Source: Acidobacteriaceae bacterium (lineage in GTDB: Bacteria > Acidobacteriota > Terriglobia > Terriglobales > Acidobacteriaceae). Taken from it: a DNA stretch of 6,793 bases. Location of the stretch: assembly GCA_003156495.1 (NCBI GenBank), contig PMHC01000208.1, positions 1-6,793 on the forward strand. Direction: 5' to 3'. This document shows, piece by piece, positions 5,681-6,793 of this stretch. The translations under genes and the position numbers were made by a program. The notes under the pieces are model-generated. The model was not told where the DNA came from and searched no databases. It saw only the letters and a list, made by a program, of their open reading frames with translations. Each line of letters begins with the position of its first letter. Positions within the stretch are counted from its first letter, which is position 1.

Positions 5681-6793
5681 TTAGACAGCCTCCAGCGGCT
5701 CGATGCCCATCTCATGCAGCGCCGACTGGCAGCGCGGACAAACTTCTTTCCACGCGCCGTAGTTGGAGACCGTGGGCATGTAGTTCCAGCAGCGAGCGCA
5801 TTTGTGGCCGCCAGCGGGCAGTGCCTTGACGGCCAGCGCCGCACCTTCCACTACGCGAACCGCCGAGACGTTGACGATTTCCTTGAGCCCGGCTTCGTGG
5901 CGGCGAAGCAGCGCCAGCAGTTCGCCTGATGCAGAGATTTCTATCTCAGCCTCAAGCCCCTTGCCGATGCGCTTCTCCTGACGAGCCTCTTCGAGCTTTA
6001 CCATTACCGCGTCGCGCACGGCAAAAATCTGCTTCCACTCGTCGAGCAGCTTCGTTGGGGCCCCGCTGAAAATCTCTTCCGGCTTGGGAAACAACGCCAA
6101 GTGCACCGAAGGCTCGCGGCCAGCAACCGCGGGCAGATGCTCCCAAACCTCGTCGGCGGTGAAGCTCATAATCGGGGCCACCAGCCGCGTCAGCGTTTCG
6201 GCAATCCGCCACAGAACCGTCTGCGCCGAGCGCCGAGCCGGGTTCGACGGCGCAAAGGTGTAGAGCCGGTCCTTGAGCACGTCCAAATAAAACGAGCTCA
6301 GATCGGTGATGGCAAATTCGTTAACGGCCTGATAAACGCGATGGAACTCGAAGGCCCCATACCAGCCGGATTTTCCATCCGCGCCCACGATCTTTTCGGT
6401 CAGTTCGCGTGTGCGAGCCAGCATGTAGCGATCCAGCGGCAAAAGTTCCGCCTCGGCCACCGCGTCGCGAGCCGGGTCGAAGCCGGCAAGATTGCCGAGC
6501 AAAAACCGAAATGTGTTGCGCAGCTTTTTGTAGATTTCCGCGCAGCGGGCCATCAGGTTTTCGCTGGCGGTGGTGTCTTCGCGGAAATCGACTGAAGCCA
6601 CCCACAGGCGAACGATTTCGCCGCCCATGCGCTTGGCGATGTCAACCGGATCGACGCCGTTGCCCAGCGATTTGCTCATCGCGCGGCCCTGCTCGTCCAG
6701 CGTCCAGCCGGCCGTGGCCACATGCGAATACGGCGCGCGTCCGCGCAGCGCCACCGAGGCCAACAGCGAGGAGTGGAACCAGCCGCGATGCTG
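5681..6793 (-). CDS. ileS: Isoleucyl-tRNA synthetase, C-terminal part (5' end beyond window)
   Basis: The class I synthetase that charges tRNA-Ile with isoleucine in the cytoplasm. The frame is open to the window edge, giving 370 residues plus stop; the first visible residues, QHRGWFHSSLL, belong to the conserved DQHRGWF block of the Rossmann catalytic domain, so about the last 40% of the enzyme is seen. Next come the class I lysine loop as AMSKSLGNG (38-46), where the first Lys of KMSKS is Ala but the catalytic second Lys is kept, then GGEIVRLWVAS and the helical anticodon-binding domain (about 95-245), and a C-terminal zinc-finger with CARC (332-335) and CPRC (352-355), as in the bacterial E. 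coli-like IleRS type. The distance from QHRGWF to the end fits full-length bacterial IleRS, so no truncation is suspected. A TTG at 6763 is an internal Leu, not a start. First gene of an ileS-lspA operon. Confidence 0.97.
   Translation of the reverse strand, partial: QHRGWFHSSLLASVALRGRAPYSHVATAGWTLDEQGRAMSKSLGNGVDPVDIAKRMGGEIVRLWVASVDFREDTTASENLMARCAEIYKKLRNTFRFLLGNLAGFDPARDAVAEAELLPLDRYMLARTRELTEKIVGADGKSGWYGAFEFHRVYQAVNEFAITDLSSFYLDVLKDRLYTFAPSNPARRSAQTVLWRIAETLTRLVAPIMSFTADEVWEHLPAVAGREPSVHLALFPKPEEIFSGAPTKLLDEWKQIFAVRDAVMVKLEEARQEKRIGKGLEAEIEISASGELLALLRRHEAGLKEIVNVSAVRVVEGAALAVKALPAGGHKCARCWNYMPTVSNYGAWKEVCPRCQSALHEMGIEPLEAV

Noticed and set aside
6101..6595. 164-codon plus-strand open frame opposite ileS
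   Set aside because: Antisense to conserved IleRS sequence, no recognisable motif.
1..6793. tRNA, rRNA, CRISPR, insertion sequence, toxin-antitoxin or phage-defence genes
   Set aside because: None seen on either strand; all sequence is accounted for by six genes and gaps of 125 nt or less.

Overview
This 6.8 kb window is a compact, fully unidirectional block of bacterial housekeeping and accessory genes. All six coding regions lie on the minus strand, so transcription runs from the high-coordinate end to the low-coordinate end. The DNA is GC-rich with strong GC bias at third codon positions. Gene content (a secreted M1 aminopeptidase, an ExuT-like sugar-acid transporter and NiFe-hydrogenase maturation genes) and protein style suggest a soil-type Acidobacteriota genome. 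That placement is an inference from recollection of similar proteins, not from a marker alignment.

Layout in transcription order: (1) 6793-5681, the C-terminal 370 residues of isoleucyl-tRNA synthetase (ileS, 5' end outside the window). (2) 5680-5165, lspA, lipoprotein signal peptidase; its ATG directly abuts the ileS stop codon, the classic ileS-lspA arrangement. (3) An 82 nt gap holding a perfect TATAAT and, directly after it, a near-perfect 19 bp palindrome with core TGGTCGGACCA, the kind of site bound by FadR-subfamily GntR repressors. (4) 5082-3778, an MFS transporter of the anion:cation symporter family, most like hexuronate transporters, followed by a strong intrinsic terminator (3718-3759). 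(5) 3652-1040, an exported M1 zinc aminopeptidase with a signal peptide, GAMEN motif and complete HExxH-x18-E site. (6) 985-602, hypA, and (7) 602-1 (continuing past the window edge), hypB, the two nickel-delivery factors for NiFe-hydrogenase maturation; they overlap by one base and are surely translationally coupled.

Functionally the window joins three modules: translation plus lipoprotein processing (ileS-lspA), carbon acquisition (sugar-acid uptake, peptide degradation), and hydrogenase maturation (hypA-hypB, probably the start of a longer hyp cluster beyond position 1). No RNA gene, mobile element, CRISPR array or unexplained gene-free stretch is present; the longest intergenic gap is 125 nt. 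I do not see a new biological system here. The most interesting item is the operator/promoter in front of the transporter; the remaining observations are modest.
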